A DNA stretch of 64,000 bases, from contig NZ_AHAM01000140.1 of NCBI RefSeq assembly GCF_000236565.1, forward strand, positions 61,209 to 125,208, in the 5' to 3' direction. Source of the stretch: Mesorhizobium alhagi CCNWXJ12-2 (GTDB lineage: Bacteria > Pseudomonadota > Alphaproteobacteria > Rhizobiales > Rhizobiaceae). A program made the position numbers and the translations under genes. The notes beneath the pieces are model-generated. The model searched no databases and was not told where the DNA came from. It was given only the letters and a program-made list of their open reading frames with translations. Positions 1 through 11,588 of this stretch are shown piece after piece; position 1 is the first letter of the stretch; each line of letters opens with the position of its first letter.

Positions 1-1015
1 CGGCCATCGAGGCGAGCTTGCCCGGGTTTTCCATCAGCCCGCCAACTAGCGACATGAGCGCCTTTGTCGACAGCGTCGATTGCGGATGCACCTGCGCGCC
101 ACCGGCAGCCGCGAGCGCTGCCGCGTTCGCCGCCTGGTCATGGTCCAGCGCATGCGGATACGGAACCAGCAGCGCCGGCCGGCCGATCACCGCTATCTCC
201 GACACCGTCGACGCGCCGGATCTCGATATCACCAGATGCGCGGTCGCCATCCTTGCAGCCATATCGGTGAAGAATGGCAGAACGTCGGCCTCCACGCCGA
301 TCTCGTGATAGGCGGAACGGACGCGCGCAACGTCCTCGGCTCGCGCCTGCTGCGTCACCTTCAGTCGGCTGCGCTGGCTCGCGGGGAGTGCTGCGATCGC
401 CGGCGGCACCGCCTCGGAAAAGAACTGCGCGCCCTGGCTGCCGCCAAACACCAGCAGCCTGAACGGCGCGAAAGGTCCGGACGAAGCATAGGGTGTTTTC
501 GCCGCCTCGATGACCGCGGGGCGCACCGGATTGCCGGTTATCACGATCTTGGCGCCGGCGCCGCTCGCGCTCTCGCTCAGGAAGCCGCCGGCGATGGCGT
601 CGACGCGAGCGGCGAGCGCCTTGTTGGCGCGGCCCATCACCGCGTTCTGCTCGTGAATTATCGTCGGCACGCGCCGCCTTGTCGCCGCATAGAGCGGCGG
701 CAAGGTCGGGTAGCCGCCGAAGCCGACCACCACGGCGGGCTGGATCTTGCGGATCACCTCCGAAGCCTGCCTGACGCCGCGCCAGATTGTCCAAAAGGCG
801 CCGGCCAGCGCAAAGGGATTGCGCGAGCCGAAAGTGGCCGAGGCGATCGGATGGATATGCGCGGCCGGAAAATGCCCAGCGTAGCGCTCCGCGCGCTCGT
901 CGGTCGCCAGATCGACCCGCCAGCCGCGCTCGATCAGCTCGTGCGCCAGAGCTTCCGCCGGAAACAGGTGGCCGCCGGTACCACCGGCGGCCAGAAGGAT
1001 CGTGCCCTTGGCCAT
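1..1015 (-). CDS. murG: UDP-N-acetylglucosamine--undecaprenyl-PP-MurNAc-pentapeptide transferase MurG (3' end cut by window edge)
   Basis: MurG is the membrane-associated glycosyltransferase that adds GlcNAc to lipid I to make lipid II on the cytoplasmic face. The reading frame opens at ATG 1015 and runs off the window after about 338 codons, close to the usual 360-375. The N-terminus has the Gly-rich [14 protein letters not shown] loop, followed by [12 protein letters not shown] and [15 protein letters not shown] later FGGSQGA stretch and a C-terminal segment with [10 protein letters not shown] form the sugar-nucleotide site. Only 1 nt separates it from the ftsW stop, so it is co-transcribed with the dcw operon. 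The strong ORFs on the plus strand here are shadows. Confidence 0.95.
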   Translation of the reverse strand, partial: MAKGTILLAAGGTGGHLFPAEALAHELIERGWRVDLATDERAERYAGHFPAAHIHPIASATFGSRNPFALAGAFWTIWRGVRQASEVIRKIQPAVVVGFGGYPTLPPLYAATRRRVPTIIHEQNAVMGRANKALAARVDAIAGGFLSESASGAGAKIVITGNPVRPAVIEAAKTPYASSGPFAPFRLLVFGGSQGAQFFSEAVPPAIAALPASQRSRLKVTQQARAEDVARVRSAYHEIGVEADVLPFFTDMAARMATAHLVISRSGASTVSEIAVIGRPALLVPYPHALDHDQAANAAALAAAGGAQVHPQSTLSTKALMSLVGGLMENPGKLASMA

Positions 1016-1016
1016 T

Positions 1017-2170
1017 CTATTCCGCCGGCGCGGGCCGCCGCGGGAGCTCGGGGAAGCCGAGCTGCTTGCGTTTCTCCGGCTTCTTGCGCGTCAGCGCCAG
1101 CACCATGCCCATGGAGATGGCGATGGCGATCAGCGACGAGCCGCCATAGGAGATGAACGGCAGGGTCATGCCCTTGGCCGGCATCATCTGCAAATTCACG
1201 CCCATATTGATGATCGACTGGAAGCCGAACACGACGACCAGCCCGGCCACCGCATAGCGAGTGAAGTCGTCATGCTCCTTGAGCGCGGTGTTCAGCCCGC
1301 GCAGCACGATGAAGGCGAAGATGCCGAGGATGAGGAAGCAGAGCACGATGCCGAACTCCTCGCCGGCGACGGCGAAGACGAAGTCGGCATGGCTGTCGGG
1401 AATGACGCGCTTGATCGTGCCCTCGCCCGGCCCGACGCCGAACCAGCCGCCCTGCACCACCGCCTCGCGCCCCATGTCCACCTGGAACGTGTCGCCCTCG
1501 CCGGTCAGGAAGCGGTCGATGCGGCCCGCCACGTGCGGGAAAATGGTGTAGGCGCTGATCGCGCCGGCGGCCCCGATCGCGCCGATCACGATGATCCACA
1601 GCCAGGGCATGCCGGCCATGAAGAACATCACGCCCCAGGTGCCGACGACCAGGATGGTCTGCCCGAGGTCGGGCTGGGCAACCAGCAGCGCCATCACCAG
1701 TCCGAGCAGGATCACAGCAAACAGATTGCCGGGAATATCGGGTTGACGCGCATGCTCGGCAAACAGCCACGCGCAGACGATGACGAAGGCGGGTTTCATG
1801 AATTCGGACGGCTGGATCGACATGCCGAAAAGCGAGATCCAGCGATGCGCGCCCTTCACCTCGACGCCGATATAGAGCACAGCGACCATCAGCAGGAGCG
1901 AACCGCACAGCATTACCAGCGCCAGCCGCCGCACCTCTCTCGCCTCCAGGAACGATACCGATATCATCGCCGCCAGAGCCGGGATCATGAAGATGATCTG
2001 GCGGGTGGCGAAATGGAAGCTGCCGAGGCCGATGCGCTCAGCCACCGCCGGACTGGCTGCAAACGACAGGATGATGCCCAGTCCCATCAACGACAGGAAG
2101 GCCGCGAGGAACCAGCGGTCAACCGTCCACCACCATCTCGCGACAGGGCTCCTGTCCAGTCTGCTAGCCA

Positions 2171-2171
<1 letters not shown>
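1017..2171 (-). CDS. ftsW: Lipid II glycosyltransferase / division protein FtsW
   Basis: FtsW is the SEDS-family peptidoglycan polymerase of the divisome and works with FtsI at the septum. The 384-residue protein has about ten hydrophobic segments. SEDS hallmarks are [24 protein letters not shown] and, near the end, [15 protein letters not shown] chose ATG 2171 because its A is shared with the murD stop (TGATG), typical of translational coupling. The longer open frame upstream of it is murD read in the wrong frame. The C-terminal tail is short and basic. It sits between murD and murG, as in other rhizobia. Confidence 0.96.
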
Positions 2172-3571
<1,400 letters not shown>

Positions 3572-3579
3572 CGCATTCC

Positions 3580-4662
3580 CTATCGCAGCTTCAGGGTCGA
3601 GAGCCCGACCAGCGCCAGGATGACGGCGATGATCCAGAAGCGGATCACCACCTGGCTTTCCGTCCAGCCGAGCTTTTCGAAATGATGATGGATAGGCGCC
3701 ATCAGGAACACGCGCCGGCCGGTCATCTTGAAGAAGCCGACCTGTATGATAACCGAAAGCGCCTCCATAACGAACAGGCCGCCGATGATGGCCAGAACTA
3801 TTTCGTGCTTGGTGGCGACCGCGATTGTGCCGATCAGCCCGCCAAGCGCCAGCGAGCCGGTGTCGCCCATGAAGATCGCCGCCGGCGGTGCGTTGAACCA
3901 CAGGAAGCCGAGCCCCGCGCCGATCACCGCGCCGAGAATCACCGCCAGTTCGCCGGTTCCCGGCACGAAGTGGATCTGCAGATACTCGGCGAAAACGGCG
4001 TTACCCGAGAGGTAGGCGATAACGCCGAACGAGGCGGCGGCGATCATGATCGGCACGATCGCCAGCCCGTCCAGCCCGTCCGTCAAATTGACGGCATTGC
4101 CTGCGCCCACGATCACGATGCAGGCGAACGGAATGAAGAACCAGCTGAGATTGATCAGGAAATCCTTCACGAACGGAAAGGTCAGCGACGACGAGAACGG
4201 CTCCTGTCCGTTATGCATGATCGCCCAGGCGGCAATCGCCGCGATCACGAATTCGATGCCGAGCCGCGCCTTGCCGGAAAATCCGAGATGCGACTGCTTG
4301 GTCACCTTCAGATAGTCGTCGTAGAGCCCGATCGCGCCGAAGCCCAGCGTCACCAGAAGCACTACCCAGACATAGACGCTGGTTATGTTGGCCCAGAGCA
4401 GCGACGAGCCGACAATGCCCGAAATGATCATCAACCCGCCCATTGTCGGCGTGCCGGCCTTCTTGAAATGCGTCTGCGGTCCGTCGGCGCGGATCGGTTG
4501 GCCCTTGCCTTGGCGGATGCGCAGCGAATTGATGATCATCGGCCCGAAGATGAAGACGATCAGCGCTGCCGTGATCAGCGCTCCGCCTGTCCGGAACGTA
4601 ATGTAGCGAAATATGTTGAAGACCGAGACCTGGTCCGCAAAATTGACGAGCAGCGTTAACAT
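3580..4662 (-). CDS. mraY: Phospho-N-acetylmuramoyl-pentapeptide-transferase MraY
   Basis: MraY is the integral membrane enzyme that transfers phospho-MurNAc-pentapeptide to undecaprenyl phosphate to make lipid I. The 360 residues form about ten transmembrane helices. Family signatures are present: the Asp pair in YDDYLK near residues 114-119, NLTDGLDGL at about 192-200, and the C-terminal PIHHHFEK histidine cluster. Length matches the family. It lies 20 nt downstream of murF and 8 nt upstream of murD in the same operon. Confidence 0.97.
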   Translation of the reverse strand: MLTLLVNFADQVSVFNIFRYITFRTGGALITAALIVFIFGPMIINSLRIRQGKGQPIRADGPQTHFKKAGTPTMGGLMIISGIVGSSLLWANITSVYVWVVLLVTLGFGAIGLYDDYLKVTKQSHLGFSGKARLGIEFVIAAIAAWAIMHNGQEPFSSSLTFPFVKDFLINLSWFFIPFACIVIVGAGNAVNLTDGLDGLAIVPIMIAAASFGVIAYLSGNAVFAEYLQIHFVPGTGELAVILGAVIGAGLGFLWFNAPPAAIFMGDTGSLALGGLIGTIAVATKHEIVLAIIGGLFVMEALSVIIQVGFFKMTGRRVFLMAPIHHHFEKLGWTESQVVIRFWIIAVILALVGLSTLKLR

Positions 4663-4682
4663 GCGTCCCCCGGATACTGCGC

Positions 4683-6116
4683 TCAGCCTGGCATCGCGCG
4701 TCCGGCTTCAGCCGGAAATTGTTTGATCAATGCATCGACCAGCTTGGCGAAGCCGATGCCCTTCGATGATTTGACCATGACTACGTCGCCGGGACGGATC
4801 TTCTCGAACACCACCGGCCTGAGGTCGTCGGCGCTGGCGCGGTATTCGCTCGGGACCGCATCCGGCAGCGCTTCGGCGAGCGCCTTCATATCCGGTCCAC
4901 CCATTAGCACCAAATCGACGCCGGCGCCGGCAATCATATCCGCAAGGGCGGCGTGCAGCTTGGCGGAATGGCTGCCGAGTTCCAGCATATCGCCAAGCAC
5001 CGCAACGCGCCGCCCTTCCCCGGTGACCGGGGTGGCGGCCAGCAGGTCGATCGCCGCCTTCATCGACACGGGATTGGCATTGTAGCTCTCGTCTATCAGC
5101 GCGAACGGGCCGTCCGGGTGCTGGAGCGTATGCCTCTTGCCCCGCCCGCTTTCTGCCGTAAGGCTGCCGAGTGCAGCTGCGACCTTGCCCATGTCGGCTC
5201 CAACCAGCCGCGCCGCGCCCAATACAGCCAGCGCATTCTGCACGATATGCCTGCCCGGCGCGCCGATTTCGGCCATCGTCTCCTTGCCGCCGATCTTGAC
5301 CGCAATGGTCGAACGGTCGGCGAAGAGTTCGTGCCGCATCAGTTTGAAGTGGGCACGCGCGTTCTCGCCGAAGCCGACGATATGGGCCACACCTGCGTCG
5401 CGCGCGAGCTTTTCCAGAAGTTTCCAGCGCTGATCGTCGCGGTTGATCAGGGCATAGCCGTCCGGTTCGATGCCCTCGAATATCTCCGCCTTGGCGCGGG
5501 CGATTTCGTCGAGATTCTTGAAGTGCCCGAGATGCGCCGGCGCTATCAACGTGACGATGGCGACATGCGGCCGAACCAGCTTCACCAGTGGACGGATTTC
5601 GCCCGGATGGTTCATGCCGATCTCGAAAACCGCGTAGTCGCAATCCTCGGGCATCCGGGCCAGCGTCAGCGGCACGCCCCAATGGTTGTTGAACGATTTG
5701 TCCGACGCATGCACTTTGCCGACCGACGAGAGCACATGCCGGAGCGCTTCCTTGGTGGTCGTCTTGCCGACCGAACCCGTCACCGCGATGATCTTAGCCT
5801 GCGTCCGGGTGCGCGCGGCGACGCCGGCCTTTTCGAGCGCGGCCAGCACGTCGGGCACCACGATCATCGGCGCGGTCAGCCGCCCGAGCGCCGGCAGCTT
5901 GCCTTCCGCAACCACAAGCAGCCCGGCGCCCGCCTTGACGGCGGCGGTCGCGAAGTCATGTCCATCCATGGCCTCGCCCTTTATGGCGAAGAAGGCTTCG
6001 CCGGGCTTCAGGCTGCGGCTGTCGATGGAAATTCCGGAGACCCCTTCCGGCATCTGGCCGAGAGGCCGGCCGCCCATGGCGGCCACCAGCGCGTCCGAGG
6101 TCCACAAATAGCTCAT
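4683..6116 (-). CDS. murF: UDP-N-acetylmuramoyl-tripeptide--D-alanyl-D-alanine ligase MurF
   Basis: MurF adds D-Ala-D-Ala to the UDP-MurNAc-tripeptide, the last cytoplasmic step of precursor synthesis. The protein is 477 residues. It has an N-terminal uridine-binding domain, the P-loop GSVGKTT at about 114-120, and downstream Mur-ligase segments [17 protein letters not shown] and DESYNANP. The start ATG overlaps the murE stop in an ATGA tetranucleotide (6113-6116), implying translational coupling. The C-terminus ([11 protein letters not shown]) is typical of the family. Confidence 0.96.
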   Translation of the reverse strand: MSYLWTSDALVAAMGGRPLGQMPEGVSGISIDSRSLKPGEAFFAIKGEAMDGHDFATAAVKAGAGLLVVAEGKLPALGRLTAPMIVVPDVLAALEKAGVAARTRTQAKIIAVTGSVGKTTTKEALRHVLSSVGKVHASDKSFNNHWGVPLTLARMPEDCDYAVFEIGMNHPGEIRPLVKLVRPHVAIVTLIAPAHLGHFKNLDEIARAKAEIFEGIEPDGYALINRDDQRWKLLEKLARDAGVAHIVGFGENARAHFKLMRHELFADRSTIAVKIGGKETMAEIGAPGRHIVQNALAVLGAARLVGADMGKVAAALGSLTAESGRGKRHTLQHPDGPFALIDESYNANPVSMKAAIDLLAATPVTGEGRRVAVLGDMLELGSHSAKLHAALADMIAGAGVDLVLMGGPDMKALAEALPDAVPSEYRASADDLRPVVFEKIRPGDVVMVKSSKGIGFAKLVDALIKQFPAEAGRAMPG

Positions 6117-7570
6117 ACGGCGCGCTCCTCCAGCGCCTTGCGCACTTCCTCATGGTCGGAGAACGGGAACGTCTCGGAGCCGATCGTCTGGCCCTCTTCA
6201 TGGCCCTTGCCGGCTATAATCAACGTGTCGCCGGGATGAAGCATCGCGACCGCCTCGTGGATGGCGGCGCGCCGGTCAGCGATCTCGATCGCGCCCGGCG
6301 CGGCGGCGAGTATCGCCGCCCGGATTGTTTCCGGGACTTCCGATCGCGGATTGTCGTCAGTGATGATGACGACGTCGGCCAGCCGCGTCGCGATCTCGCC
6401 CATGATCGGGCGTTTGCCGCGGTCGCGATCTCCGCCGCAGCCGAACACAACGATGACGCGGCCTGTCGTGAAGGGACGCACCGAGGCAAGCACGTTTTCC
6501 AATGCGTCGGGCTTGTGCGCATAATCGACATAGACCGGAGCGCCGTTGGCAGCCGTTCCGACCAGATCGAGCCGGCCCGGCGCGCCCTTCAGCTTTTCAA
6601 GCGCAGCGAGCGCGCGGCCGATCGGTGTGCCTGTGGCAATCGCGAGGCCTGCTGCGACCAGCGCATTGTAGATCTGAAAGTCGCCGGCGAGCGGCAGGTC
6701 GACCTCGTGGATGACGCCGTCGGCTTCCACTTCCGCACGCTGGCGGAAGCGTTCGTGTTCGACCCGCTTCAACTGCAGGAAAGTTCCATGCCGCCCGACG
6801 GTCAGCACATTCAGCCCGGCCGCCTGCGCCGACGAAATCGTGGGCTCCGACCACGGATCGTCCGCGAAAATGACCGCCGGCGCGTCCTTGGCCAGCAGGG
6901 ACTCGAACAGCCGAAGCTTGGCCCGGTGATATTCCTCGACCGTCGGATGATAATCCATATGGTCGCGGCCGAGATTGGTGAAGCCGCCCGCCGCAAGCCG
7001 AACGCCGTCGAGCCGGCGCTGGTCGAGGCCGTGGCTGGAGGCTTCCATGGAGACGTGCATGACGCCCGAATCCGCAAGTTCGGCCAGCAGCTTGTGAAGC
7101 GCGACAGGGTCGGGCGTGGTCAGCGAGCCGTATTCGTTGCGGCCGGGCGCGACCACGCCGGTCGTGCCGATGCTGGCAGCCGCAAGTCCCGTCTGCTCCC
7201 AGATTTGCCGCGTGAAGGCCGCGACCGAGGTCTTGCCGCTGGTGCCGGTCACCGCGACCACCGTTTCGGGCTGCCGCGGATAAAACTTTGCCGCAAGCAG
7301 AGCGAGCGAGAGCCTGGGATCTTCGACGCCGATCACCGGCACCGACAGCCCGGAAAGATTGCCGCCCTTGGCAGCAATGATCGCCGCAGCGCCCCGGCTT
7401 GCGGCATCTGCGGCATAGGTCGCGCCATCCGCCTTCGTGCCTGCGACGGCCACGAAAACCATGCCGGGCTTGATCAGCCGCGAGTCCGACGACACGCCGC
7501 TGATTTCCAGTTCGCCGGGCTGATCCCCTTCGACAGGCAGGATACCGGCGAGGTCCTTGAGTTTCATCAA
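6113..7570 (-). CDS. murE: UDP-MurNAc-L-Ala-D-Glu--meso-diaminopimelate ligase MurE
   Basis: MurE adds the third stem-peptide residue. The 485-residue protein has the P-loop GTSGKT at about 109-114. The DNPR motif at about 406-409 marks enzymes that use meso-diaminopimelate rather than lysine, so the peptidoglycan is predicted to be the DAP type. Two adjacent ATGs (7570 and 7567) are possible starts. It follows ftsI after a 51-nt gap, the widest spacing between these cell-wall genes, and overlaps murF by 4 nt. Confidence 0.96.
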   Translation of the reverse strand: MMKLKDLAGILPVEGDQPGELEISGVSSDSRLIKPGMVFVAVAGTKADGATYAADAASRGAAAIIAAKGGNLSGLSVPVIGVEDPRLSLALLAAKFYPRQPETVVAVTGTSGKTSVAAFTRQIWEQTGLAAASIGTTGVVAPGRNEYGSLTTPDPVALHKLLAELADSGVMHVSMEASSHGLDQRRLDGVRLAAGGFTNLGRDHMDYHPTVEEYHRAKLRLFESLLAKDAPAVIFADDPWSEPTISSAQAAGLNVLTVGRHGTFLQLKRVEHERFRQRAEVEADGVIHEVDLPLAGDFQIYNALVAAGLAIATGTPIGRALAALEKLKGAPGRLDLVGTAANGAPVYVDYAHKPDALENVLASVRPFTTGRVIVVFGCGGDRDRGKRPIMGEIATRLADVVIITDDNPRSEVPETIRAAILAAAPGAIEIADRRAAIHEAVAMLHPGDTLIIAGKGHEEGQTIGSETFPFSDHEEVRKALEERAV

Positions 7571-7621
7571 ATCCCGTTCGTCACAAACAAATGGCGCGCT
7601 CTCGCCGGCGCGCCTTGAGAA

Positions 7622-9334
7622 TCATTGGTACGAAGCCAGCGTAGCCTTACTTTCATGGCTGAATTCTGGCTTCACGCCAAGCAAAGAGGCCGAACGGCGT
7701 ATTATATTGGCGACGATCGGGGCGGCATTCAGGCCGGATGTCGCGCCCATGCCGGGTTTTTCGGGTTTCGGCTCGTCGATGATGCTCAAGACGATGTATT
7801 GCGGATCATCCATGGGAAACGCAGCAAGGAAGGCGTTGAACCGCACCGTCGACGAATAGCGCCCGTTGACGACCTTTTCGGCGGTGCCGGTCTTGCCGCC
7901 TACGCGATAGCCAGGCACCTCGGCGCGCTTGCCCGAGCCCTTTTCCGCGTTGAGCCGGTAGAGATAGCGCATGTTTTCGCTGGTTTTCGGGTCGATCACC
8001 TGTTTGGCGACCGCGTCGGCCTGTTCCTGCGTGCGCGGCAGGAAGGTCGGGTCGATCAGCTTGCCGCCGTTCATCAGCGCGGCGGCGGCCACAGCGGTCT
8101 GCAGCGGCGTAGTCGACATGCCATGGCCGAAGGCGATGGTGATCGAATGAACCTTCTTCCAAACCTTCGGTTCGCTCGGCCGCGCGACTTCCGGAAGCTC
8201 GGTGTTCATCCGCTCCAGGAGTCCCATGCGATGAAGGAATTCGCGGTGACCTTCGATGCCGACCACATCGGCCTCGCGCGCCGAGCCGATGTTGGACGAG
8301 TAGATGAACACCTCCGGAACCGTCAGCACCCTGCCCTTGCCGTGGAAATCCCGGATCGTCTGGCGGCCGATGGTAATGGGACGTGACGCGTCGAAGCGGC
8401 TTTCCATCGTCACCTTGCCCGAATCGAGCGCCATGGCCGTTGTGAAGCTCTTGATCGTCGAGCCCATCTCGTAGGTACCGGCCGACATACGGTTCAGCCG
8501 GTCCTTGTCGTGCGCGTTGTAGGGATTGTTAGGATCGTAATCCGGCACAGAGGCCATCGCCATGACCTCGCCGGTCTTGGCGTTCAGGACGACCGCGCCG
8601 GCCGCAATCGCATGATATTTCTCCATGGCTCGGGAAATTTCGTCGCGCACGATGTGCTGGACGCGCAGATCGATCGACAGCCTGACCGGTTTCAGGTCCG
8701 TGGCGACGGCTAGACCCGTGGCCTGCAGGTCGGCGAGCCCCTGGTCATCGATGTATTTTTCCAGGCCCGAAATGCCCTTATTGTCGATGTTGGTCAGCCC
8801 GACGATGTGCGGCGCTGTTTCGCCTCCCGGATAGAAACGGCGCTTTTCGGTGCGGAAGCCGATGCCCGGAATTCCGAGCTGCATGATGTCGTTCTGCTGC
8901 TTAGGCGTGAGCTGACGGCGCAGCCAGACGAAGCCGGCCCCGCTTTTCAGCTTGTGATAAGTCTGCTCGACCTGGATGTCCGGCAGCACCAGCGACAGCT
9001 TTTCAATGACTTCGTTAGGATCGACGATGCGCCGCGGCTCGGCGAACAGCGAAGCCGTCTTGATGTCGGTCGCCAGCACCTCGCCATTGCGGTCGACGAT
9101 GTCGGGCCGCGACGCTGTGATCCGGCTCTCCGGCCCCGAAGAAGCTTCGGCATCTTCGAATCCGAGATAGACGAGTCGGCCGGCTATGGTGGCGTAGATG
9201 CCGAAGAACACCGCCATGGTCATGACGACGCGGGTTCTCGCACGTCCGCCGGTCGACTTGCGTGCGCCGTCGACGACGATCGAGGCGGTCGACGCCTCGG
9301 CTTCGGAAGCGCGCTTGCGCCAGAGCTTCATCAT
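7622..9334 (-). CDS. ftsI: Division-specific transpeptidase FtsI (penicillin-binding protein 3)
   Basis: FtsI is a class B penicillin-binding protein that cross-links septal peptidoglycan in the periplasm. The 570 residues start with a basic cytoplasmic tail and a single membrane anchor at about 36-58. A PBP dimer domain with the RPDIVDRNG segment follows. The transpeptidase domain carries the catalytic triad of motifs: STIK (Ser292/Lys295), SSN at 346-348 and KTGT at 481-484. The start overlaps the end of ftsL by 4 nt. An ATG immediately downstream is an equally possible start. Confidence 0.97.
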   Translation of the reverse strand: MMKLWRKRASEAEASTASIVVDGARKSTGGRARTRVVMTMAVFFGIYATIAGRLVYLGFEDAEASSGPESRITASRPDIVDRNGEVLATDIKTASLFAEPRRIVDPNEVIEKLSLVLPDIQVEQTYHKLKSGAGFVWLRRQLTPKQQNDIMQLGIPGIGFRTEKRRFYPGGETAPHIVGLTNIDNKGISGLEKYIDDQGLADLQATGLAVATDLKPVRLSIDLRVQHIVRDEISRAMEKYHAIAAGAVVLNAKTGEVMAMASVPDYDPNNPYNAHDKDRLNRMSAGTYEMGSTIKSFTTAMALDSGKVTMESRFDASRPITIGRQTIRDFHGKGRVLTVPEVFIYSSNIGSAREADVVGIEGHREFLHRMGLLERMNTELPEVARPSEPKVWKKVHSITIAFGHGMSTTPLQTAVAAAALMNGGKLIDPTFLPRTQEQADAVAKQVIDPKTSENMRYLYRLNAEKGSGKRAEVPGYRVGGKTGTAEKVVNGRYSSTVRFNAFLAAFPMDDPQYIVLSIIDEPKPEKPGMGATSGLNAAPIVANIIRRSASLLGVKPEFSHESKATLASYQ

Positions 9335-9705
9335 TGCACCACCGCTCCGGTTATCGTCTTGTCGGTTTCGGTCTCAGCCATGCCGCCGAGACGCTCCGTC
9401 GAGAAATCCTCGATTTCCATCGGGCGCGCCGGCAGTTCGTCGAGCCCGACGATCTGGTGCGCTTCGACCGGCTGCAGTTCCAGTTCGGCCGCGTAGATCT
9501 CGGCAAGCTTCTGCAGCCGCGAGGGTTGGGTCAAAAGGCTCCAGTCGGCCTTCAGGAGATCGATCGAATCCTCCTCGAACCGGATCTGCGCCTCGATCTT
9601 GCGCATCGTCGAAAGCTGGTCTTCGGCCTCATGCTTGGTCTTGTAGGTGAAGGCGGCGGCCGAAACCATGACGGCGATGAGCACGATATCGCTGGTGCGG
9701 AACAT
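9331..9705 (-). CDS. ftsL: Cell division protein FtsL-like
   Basis: This 124-residue protein has one N-terminal membrane helix (about residues 6-20) and a periplasmic coiled-coil-like stretch with EDSIDLLKADWSLLTQPSRL. That is the usual alphaproteobacterial FtsL signature of a short bitopic protein ending its helix in W-x-x-L-x-x-P-x-R-L. FtsL bridges FtsB/FtsQ and FtsW/FtsI in the divisome. Position between rsmH and ftsI and a 4-nt overlap with ftsI support the call, because sequence conservation in this family is low. Confidence 0.88.
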   Translation of the reverse strand: MFRTSDIVLIAVMVSAAAFTYKTKHEAEDQLSTMRKIEAQIRFEEDSIDLLKADWSLLTQPSRLQKLAEIYAAELELQPVEAHQIVGLDELPARPMEIEDFSTERLGGMAETETDKTITGAVVQ

Positions 9706-9708
9706 GAT

Positions 9709-10665
9709 CTACCTTTCTCCGGACTGGCGTATTTCGGGAAGCTTCGGCAGGCCGAAGATCGAAAGATCGGCGGCGCGCGACGGCGCTTGCGTCCGCACGG
9801 CCGCCCGCAGCTTGGCGGAACGGGCACGCGGGTTTGCCTCGATTTCGGTTTCGGTCGGCGCGACGGCGCCGCCCAGCTTCCGGAATGTCGGCGCCTTCTC
9901 CTGCGCCTCGGGCATGTGGCGTGATCCCGCAGCCTTGCCCGACCGGTCTGTGATGAAGCGCTTGACGATGCGGTCTTCCAGCGAATGGAAGGTGACGACA
10001 ACCAGCCGGCCGCCGGGCTTCAGCGCGCGCTCGGCCGCGAAGAGTGCCGCCGCAAGTTCCCCGAGTTCGTCATTGACGAAGATGCGCAGCGCCTGGAAAA
10101 CGCGGGTCGCCGGATGGATCTTGTCCTTGGGATTGCGCCCGACATGGTCGGCGATCGCTTCGGCGAGGTCGCGCGTGCGCTCGAACGGCCGGACCGCCCT
10201 GCGCTTCTCGATCATCCGGCCAATGCGGCCCGCATGCCGTTCCTCCCCGAGAAAACCGAAGATGCGAGCGAGATCGCCGGCCTTGAAGCGATTGACCACA
10301 TCGGCCGCGCTCAGGCCCTCCTGCGCCATCCGCATGTCGAGCGGGCCGTCATTGCGGAAGGAGAAGCCACGTTCGGCCTGGTCGAGTTGCATGGAGGAAA
10401 CGCCGATATCGAGCACGACGCCGTCCGCATTCTGCGCATGCTCGTCGAGATCCGAGAACGGCGCCCGGACCAACGTCAGGCGTCCATCGGAAGCCTGCTC
10501 CATAGCCCGCCCGGCGGCGATCGCGTCGGGATCGCGGTCGATCCCCACGACTGATGCGCCTGCCTCCAGGATCGCTTTGGTATAGCCGCCTGCGCCGAAC
10601 GTGCCGTCGACGATCATCTCGCCGGGTTTCGGGTCCAGCGCCGCCAGCACCTCGTTCAGGAGCAC
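9709..10665 (-). CDS. rsmH: 16S rRNA (cytosine(1402)-N(4))-methyltransferase RsmH (5' end disrupted)
   Basis: RsmH (MraW) methylates N4 of C1402 in 16S rRNA with SAM. The frame runs 318 codons from GTG 10665 and shows the SAM motif GTFGAGGYT, the central [13 protein letters not shown] segment and the C-terminal [13 protein letters not shown]. The conserved N-terminal HVPVLLNEV motif, however, straddles GTG 10665: the in-frame codons for R-H-V-P lie just upstream, with no start codon before them. The expected N-terminus is found in another frame from ATG 10727. A one-base frameshift (see 10666-10727) is therefore likely, and GTG 10665 is only a formal start. Confidence 0.85.
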   Translation of the reverse strand: MLLNEVLAALDPKPGEMIVDGTFGAGGYTKAILEAGASVVGIDRDPDAIAAGRAMEQASDGRLTLVRAPFSDLDEHAQNADGVVLDIGVSSMQLDQAERGFSFRNDGPLDMRMAQEGLSAADVVNRFKAGDLARIFGFLGEERHAGRIGRMIEKRRAVRPFERTRDLAEAIADHVGRNPKDKIHPATRVFQALRIFVNDELGELAAALFAAERALKPGGRLVVVTFHSLEDRIVKRFITDRSGKAAGSRHMPEAQEKAPTFRKLGGAVAPTETEIEANPRARSAKLRAAVRTQAPSRAADLSIFGLPKLPEIRQSGER

Positions 10666-10727
10666 CGGAACATGGCGGGCCGGGGCCCGCCAGCCGCGGA
10701 TTCGTCCCCGCTGTGGCCGGCGCTCAT
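10666..10727 (-). other. Out-of-frame rsmH 5' segment (apparent 1-nt frameshift)
   Basis: ATG 10727 overlaps the mraZ stop (ATGA) and encodes [15 protein letters not shown], just what an RsmH N-terminus looks like in rhizobia, but this frame stops after 23 codons. The downstream rsmH frame supplies [11 protein letters not shown]. One missing base inside the G/C run around 10676-10690 would join them. This is either a sequencing or assembly slip in a GC-rich run, or a real mutation or recoding site. Confidence 0.7.
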
Positions 10728-11188
10728 TCCGTGCTCCCGGAGGCCTTCGCCCCCAAATCCTGCCGCAACTTCAAAAGCCGCGCGCGCGCTTCGGCGCCAT
10801 AGGCCGCGAGCCGGCCCGGCTCCCATATCTGGAAGAAATTCCCCCGCCCGACGAAAGCCACTTCCGCCGAAATGCCGGTGTGCTCGCGGATGAAATCCGG
10901 CACCGTGATGCGGCCGTCCTGGTCCAGCTTCAGGAACGTCCCGTCGCCATGGCAGAAGAAGGACATGTCGTCCGCCGTCTGCAGGAACGGATCCTCCTGC
11001 GCGATCCGCTGCTCGTAGCGATCGAGCAGGTCGAGGCCGCCCACATCCATGGCCGGAATGTCGAGCGCGCGAAGGGCGTAGAGCTCCGAATAGCCGCGCT
11101 TCTGCACAACGGAACGGAAATGCGCCGGCACGGAAACCCGCCCCTTGGCGTCGATCCTGTTCACTGCATTTGACAGAAACCGGTCCAT
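10724..11188 (-). CDS. mraZ: Transcriptional regulator MraZ
   Basis: MraZ is a ring-forming, AbrB-fold DNA-binding protein that regulates its own dcw operon. The 154-residue product has two SpoVT/AbrB-like halves: [22 protein letters not shown] at the N-terminus (DAKGR motif) and [15 protein letters not shown] in the second half. ATG 11188 gives the standard start MDRFL; a GTG one codon upstream (11191) is possible. It is the first gene of the operon. Candidate MraZ boxes lie about 185 nt upstream of the start. Its TGA overlaps the ATG where rsmH should begin. Confidence 0.95.
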   Translation of the reverse strand: MDRFLSNAVNRIDAKGRVSVPAHFRSVVQKRGYSELYALRALDIPAMDVGGLDLLDRYEQRIAQEDPFLQTADDMSFFCHGDGTFLKLDQDGRITVPDFIREHTGISAEVAFVGRGNFFQIWEPGRLAAYGAEARARLLKLRQDLGAKASGSTE

Positions 11189-11372
11189 CACTCGATACAG
11201 CCGCTTCCGCCGCCGCGCCCCTTTTCATTATTGCGTCCACGCTGTCGTCGCGCGGCCCTTCTGCGAAAATATACTGCGCTCCACGGGCTGAAAAATCGCC
11301 CCACGCAGCCGCCCCGACCGCATGTCTGACGAACGCTTTCACCGAAACCGGAACAAAGACTTGATTGTCGAA

Positions 11373-11407
11373 ATGGGATATCATGGGGCGATATGGGCGT
11401 CAACGGG
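11373..11407 (-). promoter_or_regulatory. MraZ-box array overlapping a candidate mraZ promoter
   Basis: Read on the plus strand, ATGGG occurs at 11373, 11383 and 11393, followed by ACGGG at 11403, an exact 10-bp period. This is the spacing known for MraZ operators (TGGG repeats with short spacers). On the minus strand the same stretch holds TTGACG (11403-11398), 17 nt, then TATCCC (11380-11375), a plausible -35/-10 pair. Binding would block the promoter, consistent with autorepression. In the rest of the 400-nt gap 11189-11588 I see no gene. Confidence 0.7.
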
Positions 11408-11588
11408 AACAGGCTTCACAACTCGTCTGCGCCGGCCCGTAAACTCGGCTTTGGCAGCTTCCCCAACTTTATCGTCCATTAAGGCTAACGAACCGTTTAG
11501 AAGCGATGCTCGGGCAGCCCTTACGCCTTGTCCGCGGGCCGGCCTCAGCATAGCCTTGCAACCGGCATCTCCGCGAAAGAACAACCAC

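Noticed and set aside
11322..11588. 89-codon N-terminal extension of the Cys/Met enzyme
   Set aside because: This stretch contains the MraZ boxes and the mraZ promoter; family proteins start at the ATG at 11589.
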